A stretch of DNA of 57,987 nt from an uncultured beta proteobacterium (GCA_903935355.1 CAIZRK010000010.1:1-57987), one strand, 5' to 3'. Positions 8,456 through 16,444 are shown, counted from the first letter of the stretch. Program-made: numbers and translations. Notes: generated by a model from the sequence alone, not told the origin.

Positions 8456-10386
8456 TGATGAAATTGAAGTCCCATATACCTCTATTAATTGCCATAGTTG
8501 GGCTGTTTTGTTTGCCCATATTTATTCATAATCCGTACTACATTCACTTAGCTGAAACTATTCTGATCTATACCATCTTGCTATTTGGTTTGGATATTGT
8601 GGTGGGATATATTGGACAGGTTTCTTTAGGTCATGCTGGTCTTTTCGGCATTGGGTCCTATACCGCTGGCGTCTTATTTTTCCATTTTGGCCTGCCTATT
8701 TGGGCAACAATTCCTGCGTCTATTATTGTTACGGCAATTTTTGGTGGAATCCTTGCATTGCCTGCATTAAAGGTCATTGGACCTTACTTGGCGATGGTTA
8801 CGCTGGCATTTGGAACGATTGCTCAGATCTTGATTAATGAAATGACGTGGTTAACTGAAGGCCCACTAGGCATTAAGATTCCAAAGCCAGAACTTATGGG
8901 TGTGCCCATGACCAAAGCGGAGTATTTCTGGTTAGTCTCTGCAATTTTGATCATCTCTTTAATTGTGGTGGATCGTTTTGTAAAATCCCAAATGGGTCGC
9001 GCCTTTGAGGCATTACGTGATAGCCCAGTTGCTTGCGACTGTATGGGTGTATCAGTGTATCGCTTTAAGGTGATCGCTTTTGTGATTAGCGCAGGTTTTG
9101 CTGGTTTAGCTGGGTGCCTGTATGCATACTCAGAGCAGTACATTTCTCCTAACACCTATAACAATGAGTTGGCAGTTCTATTCTTGCTTGGCATCATTAT
9201 GGGTGGACGTAAATCACGCCTTGGCGCTGTGATTGGTGCAGCCATTATTGTGCTCTTGCCTAAACTGCTCGATGACATCAATCTCTTTCGTATCGTGGCC
9301 TCAATCATTGCGATCGTGGTGCTCGTTGGAGCGGGCCTAGCTTTGTCTAAGAAAGTGACCACTCCAAAACGCGTGGCAGTTCCATTAATTGGGGTGGTTG
9401 GCTTGGCTGCTTTTTCATTCTGGTTAGACAGCATTTCTGACTGGCGCTTGAGTATTTTCGGTTTCATGATTTTGCTCGTGGTGTATTACTTGCAAAACGG
9501 TATTGTTGGTTTTGCCAAAAGCTTTTACCAATCTATTGCTGGTAAAACTAAAACTAACCGTGGCGAAGCAGTCGAAGAAACTGATGACTCTGTTAGCTTC
9601 ATTAGTGCCGTTGCCAATCAAAATACTGGCGCTGAACTTTTAAAAGTGGACTCCATATTGATGCAGTTTGGGGGCTTAAAAGCTCTTAATAATGTCAGCC
9701 TTAGCATTAAGCGTGGCACTATTCACGGCCTGATCGGTCCAAACGGATCGGGCAAGAGCACGATGATGAACGTATTAACTGGCATTTATGTTCCTACTGC
9801 GGGTAATGTTTTATATGCTGGCCAGAGTGTTGTTGGTAAAACTTCTTCAGACATTGCTTTGTCGGGTATTGCCCGCACCTTCCAAAACGTGCAGCTCTTT
9901 GGCGAAATGACTGCCATCCAAAATATTTTGGTGGGCCTACATCACACCTTCAAATCGAATATGGTGGAAATTGCTCTACATCTATCGCGTTATAAGAAAG
10001 AAGAGGCAGAAGCCCATTCTCGTGCTATGGCTCTCTTGAAATTTGTAGGTTTAGAAGATTTAGCCAATGAAGAAGCCCGCAACTTGCCATACGGTAAGCA
10101 ACGCCTTTTAGAAATTGCCCGTGCCTTGGCCTTAGATCCAGAATTGCTCTTGCTCGATGAGCCAGCAGCCGGTTTAACAGCGCCAGATATTAAAGAGCTT
10201 ATGCGTATTATTCGTAAGATCCGTGATAGCGGCATTACCTTTATCTTGATTGAGCATCACATGGATGTGGTGATGTCAGTGTGCGATACCGTTTCTGTAT
10301 TGGACTTTGGACAGAAGATTGCGGAAGGTAAACCAGCTGAAGTTCAGGCAGACGAGAAGGTGATTCATGCCTACTTGGGTACTTAA
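8455..10386 (+). CDS. Fused LivM permease - LivG ATPase
   Basis: One 643-residue polypeptide holds two usually separate subunits. Residues 1-300 are a LivM permease, with the coupling motif ALRDSPVACDCMGVSVYRFK at about 187-205. Residues 305-350 add two more hydrophobic helices, and a polar linker (about 360-395) leads to a LivG-type ATPase. The ATPase has Walker A GPNGSGKST at 428-436, the variant LivG signature LPYGKQRLLEIARALALDP, Walker B LLLLDEPAAGL, and the switch His in LIEHHMD. The frame is unbroken. Such LivM-LivG fusions occur in some beta- and alphaproteobacteria. The two extra helices keep the ATPase on the cytoplasmic side. It is translationally coupled to livH. Confidence 0.9.
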   Translation: MMKLKSHIPLLIAIVGLFCLPIFIHNPYYIHLAETILIYTILLFGLDIVVGYIGQVSLGHAGLFGIGSYTAGVLFFHFGLPIWATIPASIIVTAIFGGILALPALKVIGPYLAMVTLAFGTIAQILINEMTWLTEGPLGIKIPKPELMGVPMTKAEYFWLVSAILIISLIVVDRFVKSQMGRAFEALRDSPVACDCMGVSVYRFKVIAFVISAGFAGLAGCLYAYSEQYISPNTYNNELAVLFLLGIIMGGRKSRLGAVIGAAIIVLLPKLLDDINLFRIVASIIAIVVLVGAGLALSKKVTTPKRVAVPLIGVVGLAAFSFWLDSISDWRLSIFGFMILLVVYYLQNGIVGFAKSFYQSIAGKTKTNRGEAVEETDDSVSFISAVANQNTGAELLKVDSILMQFGGLKALNNVSLSIKRGTIHGLIGPNGSGKSTMMNVLTGIYVPTAGNVLYAGQSVVGKTSSDIALSGIARTFQNVQLFGEMTAIQNILVGLHHTFKSNMVEIALHLSRYKKEEAEAHSRAMALLKFVGLEDLANEEARNLPYGKQRLLEIARALALDPELLLLDEPAAGLTAPDIKELMRIIRKIRDSGITFILIEHHMDVVMSVCDTVSVLDFGQKIAEGKPAEVQADEKVIHAYLGT

Positions 10387-10417
10387 TCACTAGAACCATA
10401 TTGAATCGGTAAATACC

Positions 10418-11146
10418 ATGTTATCTATTAAAAATCTTGAAGCAGGCTACGGCAAAGTAAAAGTCTTGCACGGAATCAATATCGAAGTTCCAAAAGGGCA
10501 GGTCATTACTTTGATTGGCTCTAATGGGGCTGGTAAAACGACCACCATGCGGGCAATAACCGGCATGATTAAACCGACGAGTGGGGAAGTTACTCTTAGC
10601 GGTGAAAAAATTGATGGCTACGACTCTCATAAAATTGCTCGTCTAGGTTTAGCTCATAGTCCTGAAGGTCGTCGAGTATTTACAACGATGTCAGTAAATG
10701 ACAATCTTTTGCTCGGTGCCTTCCCCCGTTTCACAGGCAGTCGCCCTAAAGGGGATATTCAGAATGATTTAGAGCGCGCCTTAGAAATGTTTCCTCGTCT
10801 AAAAGAGCGTCGTAACCAATTGGCCGGTACTTTATCTGGCGGTGAACAGCAAATGCTGGCAATGGCTCGTGCAGTCATGTTAAATCCCGATATTATTCTT
10901 TTGGACGAGCCATCGATGGGACTTGCACCAATCTTGGTGGAAGAGGTTTTTAAGATTATTACTAATCTGAAGTCCCAAGGTGTAACCATGTTGCTAGTTG
11001 AGCAGTTCGCTGCAGCAGCTTTAAACGTAGCTGACTACGGCTATGTGCTTGAGAACGGCAAGATCGCTACTCATGGACCTGCTAGTAAACTCAAAGACGA
11101 TCCTGCAGTTAAAGCAGCTTATTTAGGTGGCGCTGGCGGACACTAA
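10418..11146 (+). CDS. livF: Branched-chain amino-acid ABC transporter ATPase LivF
   Basis: The second ATP-hydrolysing subunit, 242 residues, cytoplasmic. Walker A is GSNGAGKTT near residue 35, the ABC signature LSGGEQQMLAMARAV, Walker B IILLDEPSMGLAP, and the switch region LLVEQFAAAAL has the LivF-typical Gln where LivG has His. It pairs with the fused LivG domain upstream. The gap to livMG is 31 bases, so it belongs to the same operon. It ends 11 bases before the convergent TauE-family gene. Confidence 0.92.
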   Translation: MLSIKNLEAGYGKVKVLHGINIEVPKGQVITLIGSNGAGKTTTMRAITGMIKPTSGEVTLSGEKIDGYDSHKIARLGLAHSPEGRRVFTTMSVNDNLLLGAFPRFTGSRPKGDIQNDLERALEMFPRLKERRNQLAGTLSGGEQQMLAMARAVMLNPDIILLDEPSMGLAPILVEEVFKIITNLKSQGVTMLLVEQFAAAALNVADYGYVLENGKIATHGPASKLKDDPAVKAAYLGGAGGH

Positions 11147-11157
11147 GCAGTCGTTGA

Positions 11158-11982
11158 TTACCCAAGCAGATTGAGGATGCCTTTTACTAAGAGACTACTA
11201 GCAATTACGAGTGTCAGCAGTACAAATATTTGAGATATTCTAGGGCCACTCATTTTTTTACCTAGGGCCTGACCTAGCAGAAGACCCCCAAGCGCAGCTA
11301 CAGAAAAAGGGGCTGCAATCTCTAGATTGAGATTACCAGCAACTGCAGAAAAGATCGCGCCACCGCCAGTAATTATTGCTAGTACTCCTAAAGAAGTGGC
11401 CACAATCGATTGCACTGGTAAGTCGGTATAGCGTTTAAGGGCGGGAACGATGATAAATCCACCTCCTACTCCTAGTAGTCCTGATAAAAAGCCAGCAACG
11501 CTACCAGATAATGTCAATGCACTTGCACAAGGCAGGGTCCAGTGAAGCTTGCCTATCTCAGAATTAATCAGGCAAGGGGGTGGTTTAGCTCTGTTTTCAG
11601 GGATACCTTTGAGTTCATTTCTGGCTTGTAGATACAGACGACTCGCAATAAAAAATAGGGTGCAGCTAAATAAAATCAGTAAAGGAGCATTGGGGATTTG
11701 TGGGGCTAGCCAAAGCCCTACAGGCGAGAGAATCAGCCCGAAAATAGCCATCAAACCTGCTGCCTTGTAGCGCAAGATTTTGCTCTTTAAGCCTAGAAAA
11801 GCCCCTACAGTAGCTGCTAGTGCTACTGCGCTCAGGGCAATTGGGGCTGCTTGGGCTACCGTAAGGTGAAGAAAGAAGATGAGTAGTGGCACTGACAAAA
11901 TCCCGCCCCCAGCCCCTGTAAGGCCCATGAGCACTCCTACAAAGATGCCTAATGTAGGGCTAATAAGGTTTGAATAGTCCAT
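11158..11982 (-). CDS. TauE/SafE-family membrane exporter
   Basis: A 274-residue membrane protein with about eight helices and the internal duplication of the TauE/SafE family. The glycine-rich repeat motif appears twice: GVLMGLTGAGGGILSVPLL near residue 15, and SGLLGVGGGFIIVPALKR in the second half. The family exports sulfite, sulfoacetate or related small organosulfur anions. The gene is divergent from a persulfide-dioxygenase-like hydrolase and a BigR-like repressor and shares a very AT-rich 62-base promoter region with them, which supports a role in removing sulfite made from sulfide or persulfide. That substrate is inference from context. Confidence 0.85.
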   Translation of the reverse strand: MDYSNLISPTLGIFVGVLMGLTGAGGGILSVPLLIFFLHLTVAQAAPIALSAVALAATVGAFLGLKSKILRYKAAGLMAIFGLILSPVGLWLAPQIPNAPLLILFSCTLFFIASRLYLQARNELKGIPENRAKPPPCLINSEIGKLHWTLPCASALTLSGSVAGFLSGLLGVGGGFIIVPALKRYTDLPVQSIVATSLGVLAIITGGGAIFSAVAGNLNLEIAAPFSVAALGGLLLGQALGKKMSGPRISQIFVLLTLVIASSLLVKGILNLLG

Positions 11983-11998
11983 TGCAATTTATTTTATA

Positions 11999-12027
11999 TT
12001 AATATAGTATATAAATACATATATTAA
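11999..12027. promoter_or_regulatory. AT-rich inverted repeat in the divergent sulfide-module promoter
   Basis: TTAATATA (11999-12006) and TATATTAA (12020-12027) are perfect inverted repeats separated by 13 bases, inside a 53-base stretch that is almost all A/T. It lies between the divergent TauE and metallo-hydrolase starts. ArsR proteins of the BigR/SqrR type bind AT-rich dyads in this position, so this is the likely operator for the ArsR protein encoded at 12933-13250. Confidence 0.6.
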
Positions 12028-12044
12028 GCAATATTAAAGAAACC

Positions 12045-12917
12045 ATGAGTTCAAAGCCACAGATGATTATTAAAGACTTTTTTGATCTTGAGACCTCGAC
12101 TTATACCTATGTTGTTTTTGAGTGCCAAGGTAGTCCTTGCGTCATTATTGATGCTGTATTGAACTACGACCCCAAATCGGCCAGAACTTCTACTCAGTCT
12201 GCTGATGAGGTGATTGCCTATGTCCAAGCGCAGCAACTGCAAGTAGTTTGGATTTTAGAAACCCATGCCCATGCAGATCACTTGACTGCTGCGTCCTATT
12301 TACAGCAACAGTTAGGTGGACAACTCGTGATTGGTGATCATATCACCCGTGTTCAAAGCGTATTTAAAGGCGTATTTAATTTAGATGATGGATTTAAGGT
12401 AGATGGCTCACAATTTAACTACTTAATTAAAGAGGGTGAATCCCTTGCCTTTGGCAATCTCTCCTTAAAAGCCCTCTTTGTTCCTGGACATACTCCAGCA
12501 TGCATGGCTTATGAGATTGGTAATGCCATCTTTGTTGGAGATACTTTATTTATGCCAGATGTGGGGACAGCACGGTGTGACTTTCCGGGGGGCGATGCCA
12601 ATACCCTGTTTCAGTCTATTAAACAGATATTGTCCTACCCTAAAGATACCAAATTGTATATGTGCCATGACTACCCGCCAAGCGATCGTCCGGTAGAGTG
12701 CAGTACGACTGTAGGCGAGCAAAAGCTAAAGAACATTCATGTGCATGATGGGGTAACGCAAGAGCAGTTTGTACAGATGCGTACTGCTAAGGATCAGACC
12801 TTAGGAATGCCAACTCTGATTTTGCCGTCTATTTCAGTGAACATTCGGGCGGGGCGCTTCCCAGATCCAGAGGCGAACGGTGTTTCTTATTTAAAAATTC
12901 CACTAAACGCACTCTAA
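12045..12917 (+). CDS. Metallo-beta-lactamase fold hydrolase, Blh/ETHE1-like persulfide dioxygenase
   Basis: A 290-residue MBL-fold protein. The metal motif is THAHADH (H74, H76, D78, H79), with further ligands H149 (PGHTPACMAY), D166 (VGDTLFMPD) and H208 (MCHDYPP). The sequence after D166, GTARCDFPGGDA, is typical of the ETHE1/Blh group, which binds one iron and oxidises glutathione persulfide to sulfite. The gene sits immediately before a BigR-like repressor, as blh does in Xylella and Agrobacterium, where the system protects cells from hydrogen sulfide. No rhodanese domain is fused. It is cytoplasmic and lacks a signal peptide. Dioxygenase activity is inferred from the family and the neighbours. 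Confidence 0.85.
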   Translation: MSSKPQMIIKDFFDLETSTYTYVVFECQGSPCVIIDAVLNYDPKSARTSTQSADEVIAYVQAQQLQVVWILETHAHADHLTAASYLQQQLGGQLVIGDHITRVQSVFKGVFNLDDGFKVDGSQFNYLIKEGESLAFGNLSLKALFVPGHTPACMAYEIGNAIFVGDTLFMPDVGTARCDFPGGDANTLFQSIKQILSYPKDTKLYMCHDYPPSDRPVECSTTVGEQKLKNIHVHDGVTQEQFVQMRTAKDQTLGMPTLILPSISVNIRAGRFPDPEANGVSYLKIPLNAL

Positions 12918-12932
12918 TTTAATCTTTCTATT

Positions 12933-13250
12933 ATGAATCTCATACTTTCCAAATCTGAATTAAAAAAAATGCAAGCCTCTGCAGAGGATGCTTGTAAATT
13001 AATGAAGGTCTTATCTAACCGAGACCGTATGCTGCTGTTATGTGAGATAGGGCAAAGTGAGAAGTGTGTTGGTGAGCTAGAGACTGCTTTAGATCTACAT
13101 CAACCAACGCTGTCCCAACAATTAACAGTATTGCGCAAAGAAAAGCTAGTGAAAACACGCCGAGAGGGCAAGCAAATTTATTACTCCCTTGCAAGCGAGA
13201 TAGTGGGCTCGGTAATGACTTTACTCTACAAGCAGTATTGCAAGAAGTAG
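12933..13250 (+). CDS. ArsR-family repressor, BigR/SqrR-like sulfide sensor
   Basis: A 105-residue winged-helix regulator. The DNA-reading helix lies around residues 55-70 (DLHQPTLSQQLTVLRKE), followed by the wing RREGKQIYYSL. Two cysteines, C37 (LLLCEIG) and C103 (QYCKK), are 66 residues apart, the same spacing as the redox pair of BigR/SqrR, which form a polysulfide bridge and release DNA when persulfides accumulate. Additional cysteines are C21 and C45. It follows the persulfide-dioxygenase-like gene by 15 bases and probably represses both divergent units through the AT-rich dyad. Metal-sensing ArsR proteins carry different cysteine motifs (e.g. ELCVCDL), absent here. Confidence 0.85.
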   Translation: MNLILSKSELKKMQASAEDACKLMKVLSNRDRMLLLCEIGQSEKCVGELETALDLHQPTLSQQLTVLRKEKLVKTRREGKQIYYSLASEIVGSVMTLLYKQYCKK

Positions 13251-13294
13251 GCGAAAAAATTTAAATTGATACAAAATTAACCAAGAAGGAGTTC

Positions 13295-13510
13295 ATGATG
13301 AAATGCAATGTAGGTGGTATTGATCGTACTTTAAGAATTGTTGTAGGAATTGTCCTGATCGTATTGGCGGCAAATGATATTGTTGGCTGGTGGGGTTGGT
13401 TAGGCTTTATTCCTTTGGCTACCGGCATCTTCCGTTTTTGCCCAGCATATCCATTATTGGGTATTAGCTCTTGCGGCACTGATGGCGATAGCGGCTCTTG
13501 CTGTAAATAA
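13295..13510 (+). CDS. DUF2892-family inner-membrane protein
   Basis: A 71-residue protein with two membrane helices and the DUF2892 pattern: MKCNVGGIDRTLRIVVGIVL at the start, then GWWGWLGFIPLATGIFRFCP, and the C-terminal 'CPAYPLLGISSC'. A Cys-rich tail (CGTDGDSGSCCK) follows. This domain also forms the membrane end of the rhodanese YgaP and is common in sulfide-detoxification loci, in keeping with the BigR-like gene 44 bases upstream. A strong AAGGAG precedes two adjacent ATG codons (13295 and 13298); either could start the protein. Confidence 0.85.
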   Translation: MMKCNVGGIDRTLRIVVGIVLIVLAANDIVGWWGWLGFIPLATGIFRFCPAYPLLGISSCGTDGDSGSCCK

Positions 13511-13518
13511 AAGAAAAA

Positions 13519-13545
13519 CTAGGAGCGCAAGTGATGCGCTCCTAG
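13519..13545 (-). terminator. Rho-independent terminator of the flavin operon
   Basis: CTAGGAGCGC (13519-13528) and GCGCTCCTAG (13536-13545) form a perfect ten-base stem with a seven-base loop. Read on the minus strand the hairpin is followed by AGTTTTTCTTTTATTT, a proper U-tract. On the plus strand no T-run follows, so it serves the leftward operon that ends at 13550, 5 bases away. Confidence 0.85.
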
Positions 13546-13549
13546 CTTG

Positions 13550-13972
13550 CTAGGCTGCTCCCAATTGATTTTGCACAAACATGCCGTGAAAAATAAAGCA
13601 TACAGCAAAAAGTAGTCCCACAATCGAGTGGGTATTGATTACTAACTCACGAGATTCTTCTGGACCATAGTAGAGCAGAGCTCCAGAAACCAATAACACT
13701 GTTAAAAAGCAGAGTTGACTCATGCCGCTAATGTAATTTCTTTTAGCTTTTAGTCCAGCTTTGAGGTGAAAGGGCAAAATTGTCCCTAAAGCTAGAGTCG
13801 CTAGTATGGCACTTATGCCATGCCATATTAAGATGCTATGAGACCCCAAGAAGTTCTTATTAAAATGAAACCATTGGTCTAGCAAATATAAGCAACCCGT
13901 CAGTGAACAAGTAATCATAGCCACCTGCACTAATTTCTTTTGCCAGGCTGGCATTTTTCCTAAGCGACTCAT
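13550..13972 (-). CDS. Four-helix histidine-rich membrane protein, probable b-type cytochrome-like
   Basis: A 140-residue inner-membrane protein with helices at about 13-33, 44-68, 82-102 and 112-132. Histidines lie in or at the ends of helices (H45, H51, H69, H115, H129), a distribution typical of small haem-b membrane proteins of the DUF4405/cytochrome b561-like kind. Its start overlaps the apbE stop as ATGA, so it is translationally coupled. With the exported flavoprotein and ApbE encoded before it, the simplest role is passing electrons from the quinone pool or cytoplasmic side to the periplasmic FMN protein. Haem binding is inferred from the residue pattern only. Confidence 0.6.
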   Translation of the reverse strand: MSRLGKMPAWQKKLVQVAMITCSLTGCLYLLDQWFHFNKNFLGSHSILIWHGISAILATLALGTILPFHLKAGLKAKRNYISGMSQLCFLTVLLVSGALLYYGPEESRELVINTHSIVGLLFAVCFIFHGMFVQNQLGAA

Positions 13973-14826
13973 GTTGGAGTACGTACAGCGTGTGAAGAAT
14001 AGTGATTTAGACAGGGGTGCAAGAGATCTCCCGACAGCGCCACTACTTTAGATAGGGCGTCTGCATATACACATTCCTTTGCAAATATAGAATAGGATTC
14101 TGGGAAATCCACATGGTCTAGATTAAGGGGGTTCACAAGATAGCTTTTACTTTGAGCATCGCTTTTGGAAAAATACAGCCCACTAGTTGCGACAGCTTTA
14201 TCATGCATAAAACCAATCTGGAATAGTTCATCTGGTTTAATGGGGTTGCGGATATGGATTGGGTGAGCTATTTCTCCAAATACGCGCATATCACCACCAG
14301 CATTCACAATTCCTGAACTCACACCCGCAGCCTCTAAAGACATCACTGCTTTATCTACTGCAAAGCCCTTAGCAATGCCCCCTAAGTCTAAGCAGAGAGG
14401 TAAATCTGAGCGAATAAGATTGGGCTCTAAAAATTGGATGTGTTCTATGCCGCCATAGTGAGATTGTGATAGCTCGGTATGTTTTGGTAATAAGCCTGCT
14501 TTAATCAGATGTTGACCAATTCCGCAATTGAAAAGACCATCAGAGTGTTTGTGAAGTCCTTGAGCAATACGTAAGATCTCTTCTGTCCATGGATGTATTT
14601 CTAAAGGGGTTTGATGAGATTGGGCATTGATTCTGGAAAGCTCGCTTTGTGGATGATGAAAACTCATCAACTCTTGAACTTGCTCAATGGCGACAAAAGC
14701 TTCATTTATTACTTTAATAGAGTCATCATCAGATTTTGGCTCCGTTAAAGTAATTTCTACATAGGTGCCTAGTAAGGGTTTGCAGCGAATCATCTTGCTC
14801 TTTCGTTTGGGTATTGATTCTGTCAT
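13969..14826 (-). CDS. apbE: FAD:protein FMN transferase (ApbE)
   Basis: This 285-residue enzyme takes FMN from FAD and attaches it by a phosphoester bond to Thr/Ser of a target protein, needing Mg2+. The family core is clear: PLLGTYVEITL at the start, FHHPQSELSRIN, the glycine-rich DLGGIAKGFAVDKA at 147-160, VNAGGDMRVFG, and the late 'YADALSKVVAL' helix carrying the metal-binding Asp. It overlaps both neighbours by ATGA, so three proteins are made in step; the exported FMN-binding protein just upstream is the obvious substrate. Unusually, no signal peptide or lipobox is seen (MTESIPKRKSKMIRC), whereas most bacterial ApbE proteins are exported. Confidence 0.92.
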   Translation of the reverse strand: MTESIPKRKSKMIRCKPLLGTYVEITLTEPKSDDDSIKVINEAFVAIEQVQELMSFHHPQSELSRINAQSHQTPLEIHPWTEEILRIAQGLHKHSDGLFNCGIGQHLIKAGLLPKHTELSQSHYGGIEHIQFLEPNLIRSDLPLCLDLGGIAKGFAVDKAVMSLEAAGVSSGIVNAGGDMRVFGEIAHPIHIRNPIKPDELFQIGFMHDKAVATSGLYFSKSDAQSKSYLVNPLNLDHVDFPESYSIFAKECVYADALSKVVALSGDLLHPCLNHYSSHAVRTPT

Positions 14827-15356
14827 TGAGCTTTGAGTGTTATGTCATATAAGGTCAATACCCTTTTAACGCCATCAGTGAGGTGTTTACAAGAAAGAGT
14901 AGCGCCACCAATGTTTTGAATATCCTGATTGAGCTTGATTGGGTCAGACGCTGACTTACCATTAAATTGCTTACGCCACTGGGCATCGGCAACTTCGTAA
15001 CCATAGGATTCGACATATTCCAAGATTTCAATACCAATAATCTTTCCCGTTGGGCTAAGCCCAACAGCGTAAGTAATCATTTCATGTTTACCCACTACTT
15101 CATCGACCACAAACCAGCCTCCCTCTCGTGTTTTCCATATACGATCTCCCCGAAATGGATAGCGAATGCTAGAAGCTACGCGCATCTTTTCTTGGAGTTC
15201 ATCGGTAATGATGATGGGATTTTTTGTCAGTACTTTATTGGGTAACAGTATTTTCTGAGCTTGCTCTACCGACACATAAATTTTTGCTTGCACAGCTATT
15301 GGCGCAGAAATCATTGCTAAACCAATCAGGGCATAGGGCTTGTGTTTCCAAAACAT
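14823..15356 (-). CDS. Exported FMN-binding-domain protein, ApbE substrate
   Basis: A 177-residue protein with an N-terminal signal sequence (about 1-24, ending SAPIAVQA) and a C-terminal FMN-binding domain of the NosR/RnfG/NqrC type. The attachment motif is GGATLS with T153 as the predicted flavinylation site, in the usual context IQNIGGATLS...T..V. A preceding segment (YAVGLSPTGKIIGIEILEY) is the standard first half of that domain. It has no other redox domain or membrane anchor after cleavage, so it should be a soluble periplasmic flavoprotein. The gene is 36 bases after the outer-membrane protein gene and overlaps apbE. In known systems such modules serve extracellular electron transfer or ferric reduction. 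Confidence 0.85.
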   Translation of the reverse strand: MFWKHKPYALIGLAMISAPIAVQAKIYVSVEQAQKILLPNKVLTKNPIIITDELQEKMRVASSIRYPFRGDRIWKTREGGWFVVDEVVGKHEMITYAVGLSPTGKIIGIEILEYVESYGYEVADAQWRKQFNGKSASDPIKLNQDIQNIGGATLSCKHLTDGVKRVLTLYDITLKAQ

Positions 15357-15392
15357 GATTTTTTCTATTTCTATTTATTGGACGAGGATTAT

Positions 15393-16307
15393 TTAGTTCA
15401 GAGGAAAACCTACTTTGACAATGAATTCATTAACTGAATGACTATCCCAGACGCGGGCGTTAGAGCATTCAGCTTCTCCGCCACCCATACAATTGCCACC
15501 CTTAAGCTGATAGCGCCAGGCACCTGTAACCCACCAATCCTTAGCGGCATAGTGCATATTTGGGCCAACAAAAGTGGCGCGCTGAACTTGATTACGTAAA
15601 TTTAATTCTGAATAATCATTATGAAAGCGGGCCTCAACCCCGGCCGACCACTTAGGTGCAAAGCGATAACTCGCGCCGACTAAAAAATCTAGCATGGATT
15701 CTGGGACATTGCCATTCTCAATAAACTTCAAGCGTTCATTGGCTACTACGACATTACCAGCCAAGATCAAACGATCATCAATGAAGTTCGATTGCAGTAA
15801 GAGACGGGCCTCAATTTCATCTTTATTTCTGCCCCAGGATGGTTCTAGATATAACCCTAGACCAACTGGTGAAGTAACTGGATTGGTAATACGGTAAATA
15901 GCCTCTAAAGACCCCCCTTCAATACCACTCTTTTTATAAGCAGTAGAAGGATCATGACTTGAAGGTACGCCATAACCACCAGTACAACTAGCGCTATCTC
16001 CACAGGCTTCTGGGTTCGTGTAGTTCTGACTGGCATTGGTGTAGTAAGAATTAATATATCCCGCAATCTGTAAATCATTGGTCAAGCCATATTCAAGCTC
16101 TGTTCTAGCTGTCCAGGCATCGTATTTACCAGCCGCTTGCCCTTGATTAAGTTGTAGGCGCTGTTCAAATTCAAGTTTGCCCTTGGGCTGAAGGTCTAGG
16201 GTGTAGATCCAGCCAAAAACACCTTCGCCTGCATGGGCAAAGGAGAAATGGAGGGCAGTAGCTAGCAGGATGCTAAAGGCGATCAGTCTTTTGATGGTCA
16301 ATTTCAT
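15393..16307 (-). CDS. Putative outer-membrane beta-barrel protein, first gene of the Fur-linked flavin operon
   Basis: About 304 residues from the chosen ATG. A signal peptide (MKLTIKRLIAFSILLATALH...FAHA) leads into alternating polar/hydrophobic strands with many aromatic residues (LEFEQRLQLNQ, ARTELEYGLTNDLQIAGYI, VNEFIVKVGFPLN). This is the pattern of a 12-16-stranded outer-membrane barrel. Two cysteine pairs (CGDSASC and CMGGGEAEC) probably form disulfides in surface loops. A GTG 54 bases upstream could extend the frame but would destroy the signal peptide. I do not recognise the family; it has no TonB box or plug domain. It heads the operon with the FMN protein, ApbE and a membrane cytochrome-like protein, downstream of two Fur-like boxes. 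Confidence 0.7.
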   Translation of the reverse strand: MKLTIKRLIAFSILLATALHFSFAHAGEGVFGWIYTLDLQPKGKLEFEQRLQLNQGQAAGKYDAWTARTELEYGLTNDLQIAGYINSYYTNASQNYTNPEACGDSASCTGGYGVPSSHDPSTAYKKSGIEGGSLEAIYRITNPVTSPVGLGLYLEPSWGRNKDEIEARLLLQSNFIDDRLILAGNVVVANERLKFIENGNVPESMLDFLVGASYRFAPKWSAGVEARFHNDYSELNLRNQVQRATFVGPNMHYAAKDWWVTGAWRYQLKGGNCMGGGEAECSNARVWDSHSVNEFIVKVGFPLN

Positions 16308-16334
16308 AAATTTTGAAGGGATGGTTGATAAAAG

Positions 16335-16357
16335 TAAATGAGAATGGTTATCAATAT
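16335..16357 (-). promoter_or_regulatory. Fur-box-like site 1
   Basis: AAATGAGAATGGTTATC matches 13 of 17 positions of the inner Fur consensus (TAATGATAATCATTATC). It lies about 30-50 bases upstream of the ATG of the outer-membrane protein gene, where a repressor would block the leftward promoter. Together with the second site 15 bases away it suggests iron control of the whole flavin operon. Confidence 0.65.
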
Positions 16358-16369
16358 ACACTATGAATA

Positions 16370-16390
16370 GGAATGATTCTCATTTGAGAA
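16370..16390 (-). promoter_or_regulatory. Fur-box-like site 2
   Basis: The segment AATGATTCTCATT is a near-palindrome matching 11 of 13 central Fur consensus positions. It lies next to site 1 between the divergent operon and the DUF3820 gene. Tandem Fur sites are common in strongly iron-repressed promoters. Confidence 0.6.
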
Positions 16391-16444
16391 AAGACCTCAC
16401 TCACATTAATGTGAGTAGCCATGAAATTGGTAAGATGAATCCCC

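Noticed and set aside
16308..16361. GTG start extending the outer-membrane protein gene upstream
   Set aside because: The extension would destroy the signal peptide and overlap the first Fur-like box.
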